Positions 29,678 to 41,886 are shown, counted from the stretch's first letter. The stretch: 64,000 nucleotides of DNA from Eulemur rufifrons (GCF_041146395.1 NC_090997.1:82001-146000); one strand, 5' to 3'. Notes: generated by a model not told the origin, from the letters alone. A program made the numbers and translations.

Positions 29678-31864
29678 ATGGCTGCCACGAACATAACTAT
29701 GCTGAGGCGCAGCTGACTTGGTTTTGCCTATTTTTGTTAGTGGAGACTGACAAGAATCCATTCTTCTAAGTATCATCTCACCATCATTTTTCCATTGTTT
29801 AAAAATGCAGGAAAATTTTGCAAGTTAGCATTATAATTAGTAGCTGGAGGCTACGGTGTTTTGTTTTTTTTTTCCTGTGGGGTCGGTGTGGATGTGTTGG
29901 TCAGGCCCTCTGTCAGTTCGCTAGTTTGTTTTTATTATCCCCAGAGAGGAGAAGTGTGTATTAGTATGGCAGGTGAAAACTGCGGATCTGTTTCAGAGAA
30001 TTAAACAGGATCCGCATGGTAATCCCGTTCCTTTAAGAGTCCTTTGCTTCATGAACTGGGAATCCACCATGGTTCTATATACTTCTCTATGCGTGGGCAC
30101 AGGAAACTGGCTTGTTCGAAGAAGTATGCCTCAGAGCTTTTCAATTAACCAGTATGTTGAAAATCCTTTGCAGGTTTTCAGCGTTTCACCATAATTGTGA
30201 TAACGTGTGTATGTGCCTACTGAAACCAAATATGGCTGCTACGGACATAACTATGCTGAGGCGTAGCTGACTTGGTGTTGCCTATTTTTGTCAGTGGAGA
30301 CTGACAAGAAGCCATTCTTCTAAGTATCATCCCACCATCATTTCTCCATTGTTTAAAAATGCAGGGAAATTTTGCAAATTGGCATTATAATTAGTAGCTG
30401 GAGGGTACTTTTTTGTTTTGTGGGGTCGTTCAGAATGGGTGTTCAGGCCCTCTGTCAGATCGCTGGTTTGTTTTTATTATCCCCAGAGAAGAGTAGTGGG
30501 CATGTGTTTGGCAGGTGAAAAGTGCGGATTCCGTTTCAGAGAATTAAACAGGATCCGCATGGTCATCTCATTCCTTTAAGAATCCTTTGCTTCATCAGCT
30601 GGGATTCCACGATGTTTCTATATACTCCTCTATGCGTGGGCACAGGTACCTGGCTTGTTCCAAGAAGTATGCTGGAGACTTTTCAAATTAACCAGTACGT
30701 TGAAAATTATTTGCAGGTTTTCAGCGTTTCACCATAATTTTGATAACGTTTGTATGTGCCCCCTGAAACCCAAGAAGGCTGCGACGGACATAACTATGCT
30801 GAGGAGTAGCTGACTTGGTGTTGCCTATTTTTGTTAGTGGAGACAGACAAGAAGCCATTCTTCTAAGTATGATCCCACCACCATTTTTCCATTGTTTTAA
30901 AATGCAGGGAAATTTTGCAAGTTAGCATTATAATTAGTAGTTGGAGGGTACGGTTTTTTTTTGTGTGTGGTCGATGTGGATGGGGGGGGTCAGGCCCTCT
31001 GTCAGTTCGCTGGTTAGTTTTTATTATCCCCAGAGAGGAGAAGTGGGCATGTGTTTGGCAGGTGAAAAGGGCGGATTCTGTTTCAGAGAATTAACGATGA
31101 TTCCCATGGTCATCCCGTTCCTTTAATAACCCTTTACTTCATCAGCTGGAAATCCACCATGGTTCTATATACTCCTCTTTGCGTGGGAACAGGTAACTGG
31201 CTTGTTCCAAGAAGTATGCCTCAGAGCTTTTCAATTAACCACTACGTTGAAAATTATTTGCAGGTGTTCAGCGTTTCACCATAATTGTGATAACGTTTGT
31301 TTGTGCCTCCTGAAACCCAAGAAGGCTGCGACGGACATAACTATGCTGAGGAGTAGCTGACTTGGTGTTGCCTATTTTTGTTAGTGGAGACTGACAAGAA
31401 GCCATTCTTCTAAGTATCATCCCACCATCATTTCTCCATTGTTTAAAAATGCAGGGAAATTTTGCAAATTGGTATTATAATTAGTAGCTGGAGGGTACTT
31501 TTTTTTTTTGTGGGTTCGGTCAAAATGGGTGTTCAGGCCCTCTGTCAGATCGCTGGTTTGTTTTTATTATCCCCAGAGAAGAGTAGTGGGCATGTCTTTG
31601 GCAGGTCAAAAGTGCGGATTCTGTTTCAGAGAATTAAACAGGATCCGCATGGTCATCTCATTCCTTTAAGAATCCTTTGCTTCATCAGCTGGGATTCCAC
31701 CATGTTTCTATATACTCCTCTATGCGTGGGCACAGGTAACTGGCTTGTTCTAAGAAGTATGCCGCAGAACTTTTCAATTAACCAGTACGTTGAAAATTAT
31801 TTGCAGGTTTTCAGGATTTCACGATAATTGTGATAACGTTTGTATGTCCCTCCTGAAACCCAAG
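29678..31864 (+). repeat. Left HOR unit L2-L3-L1 followed by L3-like monomer
   Basis: Cores at 29678 (L2), 30232 (L3), 30775 (L1) and 31322 (L3-like). The 29678 core is an intact ATGGCTGCC. This is the last recognisable left-type HOR before the transition. Confidence 0.8.
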
Positions 31865-33531
31865 AAGGCTGCGACGGACATAACTATGCTGAGGAGTAGC
31901 TGACTTGGTGTTGCCTATTTTTGTTAGTGGAGACTGACAAGAAGCCATTCTTCTAAGTATCATCCCACCAACATTTTTCCGTTGTTTAAAAATGCAGGGA
32001 AATTTTGCAAGTTAGCATTATAATTAGCAGGTGGGGGGTCCTTTTTTTTTTGGCGGTGTGGGTCTGTGTGGACTAGGGTGTCAGGCCCTCTGTCAGTTCG
32101 CTGGTTTGTTTTTATTATCCCCAGAGAGGAGAACTGGGCATCTGTTTGGCAGGTGGAAAGTGCGGATTCTGTTTCAGAGAATTAAACAGGATCCGCATAG
32201 TCATCCAGTTCCTTTAAGAATCCTATGCTTCATCAGCTCCAATCCACCATGGTTCTATATACTCCTCTATGCGTGGGCACAGGTATCTGGCTTGTTCCAA
32301 GAAGTACGCCACAGAGCTTTTCAAATAACCAGTACATTGAAAATTATTTGCAGGTTTCAGCGTTTCACCATAATTGCCATAACGTTTCTATGTGCCTTGA
32401 ACTCCAAGATGGCTGCCACGGACATAACTATTCTGAGGCGTAGCTGACTTGGTGTTGCCTATTTTTGTTAGTGGAGACTGACAAGAAGCCATTGTTCTAA
32501 GTATCATCCCACTATCATTTTTCCGGTGTTTAAAAATGCAGGGAAATTTTGCAAGTTAGCATTATAATTAGTAGCTGGAGGGTACGTTTTTATTTTTTGG
32601 GGGGGTTTGGTGTCAATGGGGGGGACAGGCCCTCTGTCAGTTCCCTGGTTTGTTTTTATTATCCCCAGAGAAGAGAAGTGGGCATGTTGTTGGCATGTCA
32701 ATAGTGCGGATTCTCTTTCAGAGAATTAAACAGGATCCGCATGGTCATCCCGTTCCTTTAAGAATCCTTTGCTTCATCAGCTGGGAATCCACCATGGTTC
32801 TATATAGTCCTCTATGCGTGGGCACAGGTAACTGGCTTGTTCCAAGAAGTATGCCGCAGAGCTTTTCAATTAACCAGTACGTTGAAAATTACCTGGAGGT
32901 TTTCAGCGTTTCACCATAATTGTGATAACGTTGTATGTGCCTCCTGAAACCCAAGATGGCTGCCACGGACATAACTATGCTGAGGCGTAGCTCACTTGGT
33001 GTTCCCTATTTTTCTTAGTGGAGACTGACAAGACGCCATTCTTCTAAGTATCATCCCAACTCATTTTTCCATTGTTTAAAAATGCAGGGAAATTTTGCAA
33101 TTTAACATTATAATTAGTAGCTGGAGGGTACATATTTTTTTTTTTTGTCGGGTCGATGTGGAAGAGGGGGTCAGGCCCTCTGTCAGTTCGCTGGTTTGTT
33201 TTTATTATCCCCAGAGAGGAGATGTGGGCATGTGTGTGGCAGGTGAAAAGTGCAGATCCTGTTTCCTTGACTGAAACAGGATACTGTTTGAGAGACTGAA
33301 ACAGGATCCGCACTTTTCATCCTGTTCCTTTAAGAATCCTTCTCTTCATCAGCTCGGAATCGACCATGGTTCTCTACACACCACTAAGAGTGGGTACAGT
33401 TAACTGGCTAGTTCAAAGAAGTATGCTGAAGAGCGTTTGAAGTAAACACTACCATGGAAATTATTTGCCAGCCTTTCCAGCACTTTTACCATAATTTTGA
33501 TAAGGTTCACCTGTGCTTCCCTAAACCCTAG
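31865..33531 (+). repeat. Transition between left and right sub-arrays
   Basis: Cores at 31865, 32409 and 32956. These three are left-type in their heads and tails, but the last two cores are intact (ATGGCTGCC) and the T/G tracts match no left subtype. The last monomer changes at about 33.24 kb to an E-type middle and tail (TTAACTGGCTAGTTCAAAG). It contains a 25-bp local duplication (33269-33282 repeated at 33294-33307) and is 576 bp long. Confidence 0.82.
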
Positions 33532-35182
33532 ATGGCTGCCACGGACAAACCTATGCTGAGGCCTAGGTCACTTGCTGTTTCCAATACTTGGTAAAGGAAT
33601 CTTGCAATAAGTCAGTCTTTTAGGTATAATTCCACCATCCTATCTCCATTATTTTAAATGGCAGAGGACTTTCGCCAGATAGCATAAGTATGAGTTTCTG
33701 GAGTGGACGTTTTTGTGTGGGGTGTTGTGTTACAGGGGCAGGCCATCTATCAATCTGATGGGTTGTATTTGTTATCCCTAGAGAGGAGGAGTGGGCATGT
33801 GTGTTGCAGGCAAAAAGTGGGGATCCTGTTTCAGTCTTAGACTGAAACAGGATCCTCATTTTCAGCCTGTTCCTTTAAGAATCCTTTGATTCATCACCTG
33901 AGAATCCACCATGGTTCTCTAGACCCCTCTATGGGTGGGCACAGGTAACTGGCTTGTTCCAAGAAGTATGCCGCAGAGCTTTTGAATTAACCAGTACTTT
34001 GAGAGTTCTTTGTCAATTTTTCAGCACGTTTCACCATAATTGTGATAACGTTTGTATGTGCCTCCTTAAACCCAAGATGACTGCCACCGACATAACTATG
34101 TTCAGGCATAGCTGACTTGGTGTTGCCTATTTTTGTTAGTGGACACTGACAAGAAGCCATTCTTCTAAGTATAATTCCACCATCCTTTCTCCATTGTTTA
34201 AAAATGTACGCAAATTTTGCAAGTGAGCATTATAATCAGTAGCTGGAGGGGACTTTTTTTTTTGTGCGGTAAGTATGTGACGGAGGGTAGGCCCTCTGTC
34301 AGTTCGCTGGTTTGTTTTTATTATCCCCGGAAAGGAGAAGTGGGCATGTGTGTGGCAAGTCAAAAGTGCGGATCCTGTTTCAGTCTTAGACAGAAAGAGG
34401 ATCGGCACTTTTCACCCCGTTCCATTAAGAATCCTTTGCTTCATCACCTAGGAATCCACCATGGGTCTCTAGACCGCTCTATGCGAGGGCCCAATTAACT
34501 GGCTAGTTAAAAGAATTATGCCGCAGAGCTTTTGAAATAACCACTACCATGAGAATTATTTGACAGCTTTTGCAGCACCTTTCATCATAAGTGATAAGGT
34601 TCATCTGTGCCTCCTTAAACCCAAGATGGCTTCCAGGGACAAACGTGTGCTGAGGCCTAGGTCACTTGCTGTTGCCAATACTTGGTATTGGAGGCTGACA
34701 ATAAGCCAGGATTTTAGGTATAATTCGAGGATCCTATCTCCATTATTTTAAAAGGCAGAGGACATTTCGCCAGATGGCATAAGGATGAGTCGTTGGAGGG
34801 GACGTTTTTGTGTGGGGTGGTTCGGGGTGGGGACAGGCCATGTGTCAATCCAATGGGTTGTTTTTGTTATCCCTAGAGAGGAGAAGTGGGCATGTGTGTT
34901 GCAGGCAAAAAGTGCACTCTAAGACAACACACATGCACTCTAAGAGTGAAACAGGATCCGCCTTTTTCAGCCTGGTCCTTTAAGAATCCTTTGATTCATC
35001 ACCTGGGAATCCACCATGGTTCTCTATACCCCTTTATGCGTGGGCCCAGAAAACTGCCTGGTTCCAAGAAGTATTCCACAGAGCTTTTGAAATAACCACT
35101 ACGTTGAGAATTGTTTTCCAGTTTTTGCAGGACCTTTCACCATAATTGTCATAAGGTTCATCTCTTCCTCCCTAATCTCGAG
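33532..35182 (+). repeat. Right array block: D, A/C chimera, D/A chimera
   Basis: Core 33532 has a B-type lead-in (CCCTAG) and a D body and tail. Core 34077 starts as A and ends as C (GGTCTCTAGACCGCTC). Core 34626 starts as D and ends with the A tail (CAGAAAACTGCCTGG). A small duplication (GCACTCTAAG at 34914-34923 and 34935-34944) sits at the hairpin loop position. Confidence 0.82.
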
Positions 35183-35822
35183 AAGGCGGCCATGGACAAA
35201 ACTATGTTGGGGCCTAGCTCACTTGGTGTGTCCGATACTTGGTACTGGAAACTGGCAAGAATACATTCTTTTAAGTATCATTCCACCGTCCTTTCTACAC
35301 TATGTTAAAAGCCAGAGCACCTTTCGGCAGTTACAATAACAAGGTCTCTCTTGAGGGGAAGTTTTTATGTGGGTTCTGGGGGGCTGGTGGGACAAGCCCT
35401 CTGTCAGTTCTGTGGTTAGTTTTTATTATCCCCAGAGAGGAGAATTGGGCATGTGTTTGGCAGGTGAAAAGTGCGGATCCTGTTTCAGAGAATGAAACCT
35501 GATCCGCATGTTCATCCCGTTCCTTTAAGAATCCTTTGCTTCATCAGCTTTGAATCCACCATGATTCTCTACACCCCACTATGCATGGGCCCAGTTAACT
35601 GGCTATTTCAAAGAAGTATGCCGCAGAACTTTTGAAATAACCACTACCATGGAAATTATTTGCCATCTTTTCCAGCACTTTTACCATTATTTTGATAAGG
35701 TTGATCTGTGCTTCCTTAAACCCTAGATGGCTGCGATGGACAAACCTATACTGAAGGCTATCTGTCTTCGTGTTGAAAATACTTGGTACGGGAGTCTTAG
35801 AAGAATCCAGTCTTTTAATTAT

Positions 35823-35836
35823 AATTGCACCATCCT
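35823..35836 (+). repeat. Target-site duplication, left copy (SINE 1)
   Basis: AATTGCACCATCCT lies directly before the SINE and again directly after its A tail. The two leading A's of the right copy cannot be told from the tail. Confidence 0.9.
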
Positions 35837-36176
<340 letters not shown>

Positions 36177-36190
36177 AATTGCACCATCCT
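36177..36190 (+). repeat. Target-site duplication, right copy (SINE 1)
   Basis: Exact copy of 35823-35836. The satellite resumes at once with TTCTCCC, as in uninterrupted B monomers, so the insertion caused no deletion. Confidence 0.9.
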
Positions 36191-36630
36191 TTCTCCCTTA
36201 TATTAAAAGGCAGAGCAACTTTTGGCAGTTAGCATAAGGATGAGTCACTGGAGCGGACGTTTTTGTGTGAGGTCGGGGTAGGTTTGTGGACAAGCCCTCT
36301 GTCAGTCCGGCGGTTTGTATTTATTATGCCCAGACAGGGGAAGTGGATATGTGTGTGGCAGGTGAAAAGTGCAGATCCTGTCTCAATCTTAGACTGAAAA
36401 AGGATCCGCACTTTTCATCCTGTTCCTTTAAAAATCCTTTGATTCATTAGCTGGGAATCCACCATGGTTCCCTAGACCCCTCTATGCATGGGCCCAGGTA
36501 ACTGGCCAGTACCAAGATGTATGCCGCAGAGCTTTCGAAATTAACACTACGTGTAGAATTATTGGCCAGTTTTTGCAGCACTTATCACCATAATTGTGAT
36601 AAGTTTCGTCTGTGCCTCCTTAAACACAAG

Positions 36631-37711
36631 ATGGCTGCCACGGAGAAAACTATGCTGAGGCCTAGCTCCCTTGGATTTCATGACACTTATCACTGGAGTT
36701 TGGAAGGAGGCCATTCTTTTAAGTGTCATTCCACCATCATTTCTCCATTATTTTGAAATGCAGGGAACCTTTTGCAAGTTAGCATAATAATTAGTATCTG
36801 GAGGGGATTTTTTTTGTGGGGTCGGTGAGGGTGGGGGGCGCAGGCCCTCTGTCAGTTCACTTGTTTGTTTTTAGGTTCCCCAGAGAGGAGAAGTGGGCAT
36901 GTGTGTGGTAGGGGTAAAGTGTGGATCCCGTTCTTGTCTTAGACTGAAACAGGACCAGCACTTTTCACCCCGTTCCTTTAAGAATCCTTTGCTTCATCAG
37001 CTGGGAATCCACCATGGGTCTCTAGACCGCTCTATGCGTGGGCCAAGCTAACTGGCTAGTTCAAAGAATTATGCCCCAGACCTTTTGAAATATCCACTAC
37101 TATGAGAATTATTTCACAACTTTTGCAGCACCTTTCACCATAATTGTGATAAGGTTCATATGTTCATCCTCAAACCCAAGATGGCTGCCAGGGACAAACG
37201 TGTGCTGAGGCCAAGTAACTTGCTGTTGCCAATACTTGGTAAGGGAGTCTGGCAATAAGCCAGTCTTTTAGGTATAAATTCACCATCCTATCTCCATTAT
37301 TTTAAAAGGCAGAGGACCTTTCGCCAGATACCATAAGGATGAGTCATTGGAGGGAACGTTTTCGTGTGGGGTGGAGGGGGGGGAAAGGCCATCTGTCAAT
37401 CTGATGGGTTATTATTATCCCCAGAGAGGAGAAGTGGGCATGTGAGTAGCATGTGAAAGGTGTGGATCCTGTTTTAGAGACTGAAACATCATTCGCACTT
37501 TTAATCCCTTTCCTTTAAGAATGCTTCATAAGCTGAGAATCCACCATGGTTCTCTGCACCCCACTATGCGTGGGCCCAGTTAACTTGCTAGTTCAAAGAA
37601 GTATGCCGCAGAGCATTTGAAATAACCACTACCATGGAAATTATTTGCCACCTTTTGCAGCACATTTACCATAATTTTGATATCGTTCATCTGTGCTTCC
37701 TTAAACCCTAG
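36631..37711 (+). repeat. Right array block: C, D/E chimera
   Basis: Core 36631 is a full C monomer (550 bp). Core 37181 starts as D and switches before the hairpin to an E middle and tail (CAGAGACTGAAAC, CACCCCACTATGCG). It is only 531 bp long. Confidence 0.82.
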
Positions 37712-38378
37712 ATGGGAGCGACGGACAAAACTATACTGAGGGCTATCTGGCTTGGTGTTGCCAATATTTGGTACGGGTGTATGACAAGAATCCAGTCTTT
37801 TAATTATTATTGCACCATACTTTCTCCCTTATATTAAAAGGCAGAGCATCTTTCAGCAGTTAATCTTAGGATGAGTCACTGGAGGGGAGGTTTTTGTGTG
37901 GGGTCGGAGTGGGTTGGGGGACAGGCCCTCTGTCAGTCCAGCAGTTTGTATTTATTATGCCCAGAATGGGTAAGTGGATATGTGTGTGGCAGGTGAAAAG
38001 TGCAGATCCTGTTTCAGTCTTAGACACCAAGTCTAAGGGACATCAGGCCCCCTGTCAGTTCCCAGGTTTGTTTTTATTATCCCCAGAAAGGAGAAGTAGG
38101 CATGTGTGTGGCAGGGGAAAAGCGCAGATCCTGTTTCAGAGACTGAAACAGGATCCGCACTTTTCATCCGGTTCCTTTAAGAAAACTTCGCTTCATCAGC
38201 TGGGAATCCACCTTGGTTCTCTACAGCCCACTATGTGTGGGCCGAGTTAACTGGCTAGTTCAAAGAAGTATGCCGCAGAGCTTTTGAAATAACCAATACT
38301 ATGGAAATTATTTGACAGCTTTTCCAGCACTTTTACCATAATTTTGATAAGGTTCATCTGTGCTTCCTTAAACCCTAG
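37712..38378 (+). repeat. Enlarged B/E chimeric monomer (667 bp) with internal duplication
   Basis: The first part is B. A segment running from CAGGCCC to CTGTTTCAG occurs twice, at 37922-38017 (B-type) and 38044-38139 (E-like). They are joined by a 26-bp stretch that holds a 7-bp inverted repeat (CTTAGAC 38019-38025, GTCTAAG 38031-38037). The rest is E-type. It looks like an out-of-register exchange of about 120 bp at the hairpin loop. Confidence 0.8.
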
Positions 38379-39469
38379 ATGGCTGCCAGGGACAAACCTA
38401 TGCTGCGGCCTAAGTCACTTCCTGTTGCCAATAACTCATATGGGATTCTGGCAATAAGCCAGTCTTTTCGGTATAATTCCACCATCCTATCTCCATTATT
38501 TTAAAAGGCAGAGGAACTTTCGCCAGATAGCATAAGGATGAGTCGCTGGAGGGGACGTTTTCGTGTGGGGTGGTGGGGGGCGGGGGCAGGCCATCTGTCA
38601 ATCCGATGGGTTGTTTTTACTATCCCTAGAGAGGAGAAGTGGGCATGTGTGTTGCAGGCAAAAAGTGCATATACTCTTTCAGTCTTTGACTGAAACATGA
38701 TCCGCAATTTTCAGCCTGTTCCTTTAAGAAACCTTTGAATAATCACCTGGGAATCCACCATGGTTCTCTAGACCCCTCTATGCGTGGGCCCAGAAAACTG
38801 CCTGGTTCCAAGAAGTATTCCACAGAGCTTGGAAATAACCACTACGTTGAGAATTATTTGCCAGTTTTTGGAGCACCTTTCACCATAATTGTCATAAGGT
38901 TCGCCTCTTCCTCTTTAATCTCGAGATGGCTGCCATGGACAAAACTATGCTGAGGCCGAGCTCACTTGGTGTGGCCGATACTTGGTACTGGAGACTGGCA
39001 AGAATGCATTTTTTTAATTATCATTCCACCATCCTTTCTCCATTATTTAAAAGCCAGAGCACCTTTCGGCAGTTAGAATATGGAGTGGCTGGAGGCGAAG
39101 TTTTTATGTGGAGTCTAGGGGCTGGTGGGCAAAGCCCTCTGTCAGTCCTGTGGTTTGTTTTTATTATCCCCAGAGAGGAGAAGTGGACATGTGTGTGGCA
39201 GGCGAAAAGTGCGGATCCTGTTTCAGTCTTAGACAGAAACAGGATCCGCACATTTCACCCCATTCCATTAAGAATCCTTTACTTCATCATCTGGGAATCC
39301 CCCGTGGTTCACTAGGCCCCTCTTTTTGTGGTCCCAGAAAACTGCCTGGTTCCAAGAATTATTCCACAGAGCTTTTGAAATAACCACTACGTTGAGAATT
39401 ATTTGCCAGGTTTGCAGCACCTATCACCAAAATTGTCATAAGGTTCGTCTCTTCCTCCTTAATCTCGAG
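38379..39469 (+). repeat. Right array block: D/A chimera, E/A chimera
   Basis: Core 38379 has a B-type lead-in, a D body and an A tail. Core 38926 starts as E and changes to A just before or at the hairpin (GTCTTAGACAGAAAC loop, A tail). From 39188 on it belongs to a segment that is nearly identical to 47188 onward. Confidence 0.82.
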
Positions 39470-40142
39470 ATGGCTGCCATGGACAAAACTATGCTGAGGC
39501 CTAGCTCACTTGGTGTGGCCGATTCTTGGTACTGGAGACTGCCAAGAATACATTCTTTTAAGTATCATTGCCCCATCCTTTCTCCACTATTTTAAAAGCC
39601 AGAGCACCTTTTGTCAGTTAGAATAACAAGGAGTAGCTGGACGGGAAGTTTTTATGTGGGCTCTTGGTGGCTGGTGGGGCAAGCCCTCTGTCAGTTCTGT
39701 GGTTTGTTTTTATTATCCCCAGAGAGGAGAAGTGGGCATGTGTGTGGCAGTTGAAAAGTGCGGATCCTGTTTCAGAGACTGAAACAAGATCAACACTTTT
39801 CATCCCGTTCCTTTAAGAATCCTTTTCTTCATCACCTGGGAATCCACCATGGTTTTCTACGCGTGGGCCCAGTTAACGGGCTAGTTCAAAGAAGTATGCC
39901 ACAGAGCTTTTGAAATAACCACTACCATGGAAACTATTTGCCAGCTTTTCCAGCACATTTACCATAATTTTGATAAGGTTCATCTGTTCCCTAAACCCAG
40001 GATGGCTGCTACGGACAAACCTATACCGAGGGCTATCTCACTTGTTCTTGCCAATACTTGGGACGGGAGTCTGACAAGTATCCAGTCTTTTAATTATCAT
40101 GGGACCGTCCTTTCTCCCTTATATTAAAAGGCAGAGCAACTT
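39188..40142 (+). repeat. Near-identical segment, copy 1 (paired with 47188-48145)
   Basis: Compared line by line with 47188-48145, I find a single difference, a 3-bp indel (TTC) near 39990. Other same-type monomers in this half differ much more. The segment covers an A tail, a whole E monomer and the first part of a B monomer. Both edges fall inside monomers, where sequence on either side diverges. Confidence 0.93.
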
Positions 40143-41644
40143 TCGGCAGTTAGCATAAGGATGAGTCACTGGAGGGCACGTTTTTGTGAGGGGTTGTGTT
40201 GGGTTGGGGGACAGGCCCTCTGTCCGTCCAGTGGTTTGTATTTATTATGCCCAGACAGGGGAAGAGGATATGTGTGTGGCAGGTGAAAAGTGCGGATCCT
40301 GTTTTAGTCTTAGATTGGAAAAGGATCTGCACTTTTCATCCTGTTACTTTAAGAATCCTTTGATTCATCACCTGGGAATCCACCATGGTTCCCTAGACCC
40401 CTCTATGCATGGGCCCAGGTAACTGGCCAGTACTATGTATGCAAAAGAGCTTTTGAAATAAACACTACGTGTAGAATTATTTGCCAGATTTTGCAGCACA
40501 TATCACCATAATTGTGATAAAGTTCGTCTGTGCCTCCTTAAACACACGATGGCTGCCACGGAGAAAAGTATGCTGAGGCCTAGCTCACTTGGATTTCACG
40601 ACACTTGTTACTGGAGCCTGGAAGGAGGCCATTCTTCTAAGTATCATGCCACCATCATTTCTCCATTATTTTAAAATGCAGGGAAACTTTTACAAGTTAG
40701 CATAATAATTAATAGCTGAAGGGGACTTTTTTGTGGGGCTTGTGAGAGTGGGGGGCGCAGACCCGCAGTCTGTTCGCTGGTTAGTTTTCATTTTCCCCAG
40801 AGAGGAGAAGTGGGCATGTGTGTGGCAGGTGAAAAGTGCGCATCCCGTTTCTGTCTTAGACTGAAACAGGACCCGCACTTTTCACCCCGTTCCTCTAAGA
40901 ATCCTTTGCTTCATCAGTAGGGAATCCACCATGGGACTCTAGACCGCTCTATGCGTGGGCCCAATTAACTAGCTGGTTCAAACAATTATGCCGCAGAGCT
41001 ATTGAAATAACCACTACCATGAGAATTATTTGACAGTTTTTGCAGCACCTTTCACCATAATTGTGATAAGGTTCATCTTTGCCCCCTTAAACCCAAGATG
41101 GCTGGAGGGACAAACGTGTGCTCAGGCCTAGGTCACTTGCTGTTGCCAATAGTTGGCATGGGAATCTGGCAATAAGCCAGTCTTTTAGGTATAATTCCAC
41201 CATCCTATCTCCATTATTTTAAAAGGCAGAGGACCTTTCACCAGATAGCATAAGGATGAGTCGCTGGAGGGGACGATTTTGTGTGCGGTGGTGGGGGGCG
41301 GGGGCAGGCCATCTGACAATCCGATGGGTTTTTTTTTTTATCCCTAGAGAGGAGAAGTGGGCATGTGTGTTGCAGGCAAAAAGTGCATATACTGTTTCAG
41401 TCTTAGACTGAAACAGGATCCGTACTTTCCAGCCTGCTCCTTTAAGAATCCTTTGATTCATCACCTGGGAATCCACTATGGTTCTCTAGACCGCTCTATG
41501 CGTGGGCCGAGAAAACTGCCTGGTTCCAAGAAGTATTCCACAGACCTTTTGAAATAACCACGACGTTGAGAATTATTTGCCAGTTTTTGTAGCACCTTTC
41601 ACCATAATTGTCATAAGGTTCGTCTCTTCCTCCTTAATCTCGAG
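39470..41644 (+). repeat. Four-monomer HOR variant E-B-C-D/A (2175 bp)
   Basis: Cores at 39470 (E), 40002 (B), 40549 (C) and 41098 (D body with A tail), followed by E at 41645. This is the five-monomer HOR with D and A fused into one monomer. The same D/A fusion appears at 34626, 38379 and 49100. Confidence 0.85.
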
Positions 41645-41872
41645 ATACCTGCCATGTACAAAACTATGCTGAGGCCTAGCTCACTTGGTGTTGCCTATAC
41701 TTGGTACTGGAGACTGGCAGCATTACATTTTTTTAAGTATCATTCCACCATCCTCTCTCTACTATTTTAAAAGCCAGAGCACGTTTCTGCAGTTAGAATA
41801 ACAAGAAGTCGCTGGAGGGGAAGTTTTTATGTGGGGTCTGGGTGGCTGGTGCAGCAAGCCCTCTGTCAGTTC

Positions 41873-41886
41873 TGTGATTTCTTTTT
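41873..41886 (+). repeat. Target-site duplication, left copy (SINE 2)
   Basis: TGTGATTTCTTTTT precedes the T-run of the inverted SINE and recurs after its end. The right end of this copy merges with the T-run, so its length is 10-14 bp. Confidence 0.85.

Larger units (their letters stand above)
1..33531 (+). repeat. Left, homogenised sub-array (61 monomers, L1/L2/L3 subtypes)
   Basis: Cores fall at 8, 562, 1116, 1664, 2214, 2761, 3317 and so on to 32956, averaging about 550 bp. Neighbouring monomers differ at only a few percent of sites by eye. L1 has a T-run followed by GTGTGTGGTCGATGTGG and a G-run. L2 has GGCTACGGTG, a 14-24 T run and TGGATGTGTTGGTCAGG. L3 has TACTTTTTTGTTTTGTGGGG and AAGAGTAGTGGGC. 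In most L1 monomers the core has decayed to AAGGCTGCG, and the hairpin seen on the right is largely lost. No transposon is inserted. Confidence 0.93.
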
